A stretch of 64,000 nt of DNA from Paenibacillus sp. FSL H8-0079 (GTDB taxonomy: Bacteria; Bacillota; Bacilli; Paenibacillales; Paenibacillaceae), in assembly GCF_037991315.1 (NCBI RefSeq), contig NZ_CP150300.1, positions 4,960,001-5,024,000 of the forward strand. Direction: 5' to 3'. The notes beneath the pieces were generated by a model, which saw only the letters and a list, made by a program, of their open reading frames with translations, searched no databases and was not told the origin of the DNA. Of the stretch, positions 61,985-64,000 are shown in pieces. Every line of letters begins with the position of its first letter. The stretch's first letter is position 1. The translations under genes were made by a program, and so were the position numbers.

Positions 61985-62800
61985 ATGCAAGACATTAGAC
62001 GCAACAATGTGGAACGTTTCAAAGGTTTCGGTACGTTATACGATGAGAATCGACCAGCTGCTCCCACTGAAGTGGTGGATATTCTAACGACATATCTTGG
62101 CAGCACACCGCGTATGGTCGCAGATGTTGGCTGTGGCACCGGTTTATCCTCGTGGATCTGGCTTAATGAGGCAGAACGCATCATTGGCTTTGAACCCAGC
62201 GATGACATGAGGTCTGTCGCGGAATCCAAGTGGGAATCTGCCGGGAAACCGGATAACCTCCGGTTCGTGTCCGGCTTGTCTCATGACCTCGGGCTCCCGG
62301 ATGGTAGTGTGGATGTGTTGACCTGTTCACAATCATTTCACTGGATGGAGCCGCAACCCACGCTGCGCGAGTTTGCACGTGTACTTCGTACAGGAGGCAT
62401 ATTTGCTGCCTACGACTGCGACTGGCCGCCAATGCTGGACTGGCAGTTGGAACAGGCCTATCTGCAGCTGAATACGGAGGCAGATCATCGAGCAGACAGT
62501 CTGGCTCCCCAGGATAGTCAGGCACACAAATGGAGCAAGGATGGGCATTTGCAGCAGATTCAGCAGTCCGGGCTATTCCGATACGTTCGGGAAATTGTGT
62601 TTCATCACCACGAGACCTTTGATGCAGACCGATACGTGAACCTGGCCCTGAGTCAAGGCGGCTTGCAAACGGCGTTGAAGCTTGGAGCGGATGATCTATT
62701 AACAGCTGCTGACGAGTTCAGAGCGCTGGCTAATCGTGTATTTGACGGAGAATCAAGAAAAGTACTATTCTCGTATCGCATGCGCCTTGGTATTGTCTGA
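61985..62800 (+). CDS. Class I SAM-dependent methyltransferase (271 aa)
   Basis: Rossmann-fold methyltransferase: motif I MVADVGCGTGLSSWIW, motif II IIGFEPSDDM, and QSFHWMEPQPTLREFARVLR as the conserved post-II/III region (UbiE/Methyltransf_11 type). The C-terminal part is not typical of a known substrate class. AAGGAGG lies seven bases before the ATG. It is 73 bases after the WYL gene and probably in the same transcript. Substrate unknown. Confidence 0.9.
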   Translation: MQDIRRNNVERFKGFGTLYDENRPAAPTEVVDILTTYLGSTPRMVADVGCGTGLSSWIWLNEAERIIGFEPSDDMRSVAESKWESAGKPDNLRFVSGLSHDLGLPDGSVDVLTCSQSFHWMEPQPTLREFARVLRTGGIFAAYDCDWPPMLDWQLEQAYLQLNTEADHRADSLAPQDSQAHKWSKDGHLQQIQQSGLFRYVREIVFHHHETFDADRYVNLALSQGGLQTALKLGADDLLTAADEFRALANRVFDGESRKVLFSYRMRLGIV

Positions 62801-62843
62801 AAGTAGTACGTTACTTGCACCTTTTGTACATACCAAATGAAAT

Positions 62844-62889
62844 AAGGAGGTCCTACACGTCATAAACTTGACCTTTAGGATCTCCTTTT
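62844..62889. terminator. Bidirectional terminator between methyltransferase and membrane-protein genes
   Basis: AAGGAGGTCCTA pairs with TAGGATCTCCTT (one mismatch) with a 20-base loop and is followed by TTTG. The neighbouring genes converge on it. Confidence 0.75.
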
Positions 62890-62899
62890 GTCTACATCA

Positions 62900-63694
62900 T
62901 CAGGAGGAGAACAAGTCACTTAATTGTCCTTCCTGTACATTCAATGCAAGTACCAACTTTGTTGGGTCGTGCCTTGAATAAATAACGTTAATGATATGAC
63001 CTTGCTGCACCTGCGGCAGCGCAGACGATAAAATCTCTTTTTGCGTCGTCACATTAAAGGTTTCGCCATTCGTCTTCGTTATGCTGAGTTTAAGCTGAAG
63101 CTTGATCTTGTTGCTACCTTCACTCCCCAGTGGAGTGACATCAAGAATTTTGGCCATCGCTTTTTCACCTATTCTCGCAATATCCATCATTTCAGGTGAT
63201 ACCCCTTGCTGTACCATCTTTTCATCCAACAATTGCTGCATATCCTCCTGTGATAATTGCCCCTTCAGATCAAGCCCTACCTTGCGCTCATCCTTTACAG
63301 AAACGACTAACGGAATGAAACTGCCCGGTTGGAACTGTGCCAGGGAGATCAATGGAATGACTGTTTTCATCTCCGTATCGTATTTCTCTCGCCCCTTACG
63401 CGACACCGTCAGACCCAATCGAACCTCCGGCTGTTCATTAATATACGTCCCCGTCTGTTGTATAGTCTTAATGACCCCAACTGCTGGTAAACCTGTCTTC
63501 ACTCGACCTACGCCAAATATATTGCTCAAAATCGCAGGAACAAAAATCAGTGCGAACCCGGCAAAGATCGCCGGAGTGTACCACCATGCCTGCATAATCA
63601 TAAACGGATCATTCCACAACTGCTGTGCCAGAAATGGGGAGAACCCCACTCCAAACACCGTTAATACGCCAATGAATCTCAGGAAACCAACCAT
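62900..63694 (-). CDS. Membrane protein with two N-terminal helices and cytosolic/extracellular beta domain (264 aa)
   Basis: Two N-terminal membrane helices (GFLRFIGVLTVFGVGFSPFL and TPAIFAGFALIFVPAIL) are followed by ~200 soluble residues with repeated pattern: GVIKTIQQTGTYINEQPEVR and AKILDVTPLGSEGSNKIKLQ each introduce a strand-rich unit, and the C-terminus is IINVIYSRHDPTKLVLALNV. The helical link QEDMQQLLDEKMVQQGVSPE resembles a SHOCT-like segment. Function unknown. I used ATG 63694, nine bases after GAGAGG. The adjacent partial gene appears related. Confidence 0.7.
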   Translation of the reverse strand: MVGFLRFIGVLTVFGVGFSPFLAQQLWNDPFMIMQAWWYTPAIFAGFALIFVPAILSNIFGVGRVKTGLPAVGVIKTIQQTGTYINEQPEVRLGLTVSRKGREKYDTEMKTVIPLISLAQFQPGSFIPLVVSVKDERKVGLDLKGQLSQEDMQQLLDEKMVQQGVSPEMMDIARIGEKAMAKILDVTPLGSEGSNKIKLQLKLSITKTNGETFNVTTQKEILSSALPQVQQGHIINVIYSRHDPTKLVLALNVQEGQLSDLFSS

Positions 63695-63793
63695 ATGATC
63701 CACCCTCTCTTCATCCTTCTTTTAACATCTCTTTTTATCGTTGTTATACGCATTATATAAATAAAATATCACTGTCTTATAACCAAATACCTT

Positions 63794-64000
63794 CTAGATA
63801 GACAATAGCCCCATGTAAATCAACTCAGACGGATTTGCTGGATTCTGGCCCAATCCCACCCGATCATCAACTCGCGGAATCTTCATCTTCAATACCAGTG
63901 TCTCCAATGTACGCTGATACTGGTTACCATTCGTTTCTGTCACATCCAATACAAGCACAACAATCGGATCAAAGTTGATCAGTTTGCCTGTATCGGTGAT
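63794..64000 (-). CDS. Partial gene, C-terminal 68 residues of a protein related to its neighbour
   Basis: The open frame enters from the right edge and stops at the TAG at 63796-63794. It reads FDPIVVLVLDVTETNGNQYQ... and LVLKMKIPRVDDRVGLGQNP, ending MGLLSI. The TETNGNQYQ segment and following strands resemble the C-terminal unit of the 62900-63694 protein. The gap between the two genes is 99 bases. No start or N-terminus is visible. Confidence 0.65.
   Translation of the reverse strand: MTDTGKLINFDPIVVLVLDVTETNGNQYQRTLETLVLKMKIPRVDDRVGLGQNPANPSELIYMGLLSI

Overview
The window looks like chromosome of a Paenibacillus-type Firmicute. The reasons are strong AGGAGG-type ribosome-binding sites, LplA/LplB/YtcP-style carbohydrate ABC transporters, several glycoside hydrolases (GH1, GH10, GH32, GH43), a secreted protein with a copper-amine-oxidase N-terminal (stalk) domain, and a PhoP-type Pho box. 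The genus is an inference from gene content, not a database match. No rRNA, tRNA or CRISPR array was seen.

Layout. 1-1.7 kb: the 5' part of a ROK repressor, then a divergent small hypothetical gene and XRE regulator sharing a palindromic control region. 1.8-9.3 kb: an A+T-rich accessory island. It carries a three-gene operon (double-ATPase histidine-kinase-like GHKL protein, receiver-domain protein, DNA cytosine-5 methyltransferase), a decayed IS3 element and an XRE-family protein. 9.3-15.8 kb: TetR regulator with amidohydrolase, orphan HicB-like protein, YdeI-like, YidD-like, EVE, DinB and WYL-regulator genes. 15.9-17.4 kb: an intact IS3-family element. 18.2-23.6 kb: a phosphate operon transcribed on the minus strand from a four-repeat Pho box: stalk/beta-propeller protein, pstS, pstC, pstA, pstB. 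23.7-28 kb: sugar-phosphate isomerase-like protein, flavin-dependent monooxygenase, MFS exporter, GNAT. 28.1-35.6 kb: a sucrose/fructan-type locus (ROK fructokinase, GH32 hydrolase, solute-binding lipoprotein, two permeases, divergent LacI regulator). 35.7-54.4 kb: mainly minus-strand small operons and single genes, including purine nucleoside phosphorylase, cytoplasmic GH10 xylanase, GH43 enzyme with divergent ArsR-type regulator, many GNAT/DinB/hydrolase genes, three broken genes and an AlkD-Ogt alkylation-repair pair. 54.5-64 kb: mgtE, LysE exporter with AraC regulator, TIMP-like secreted protein, PAP2 phosphatase, GH1 6-phospho-beta-glucosidase, WYL regulator, methyltransferase and two related membrane-protein genes.

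The most interesting element is the operon at 1.8-6.8 kb. One protein has an Hsp90/MORC-like ATPase at its N-terminus and a complete-looking histidine kinase (H-box plus second HATPase) at its C-terminus. The next gene encodes a receiver domain with its phospho-acceptor residues intact. The third is a full DNA cytosine methyltransferase with its own promoter. No restriction nuclease is recognisable. This suggests a phosphorelay-linked modification or defence system. Second in interest is a roughly 135-bp structured repeat present twice (41.8 kb and 60.7 kb), whose two copies keep the same helices through compensatory changes. Third is the Pho-box-controlled stalk/propeller gene heading the pst operon.
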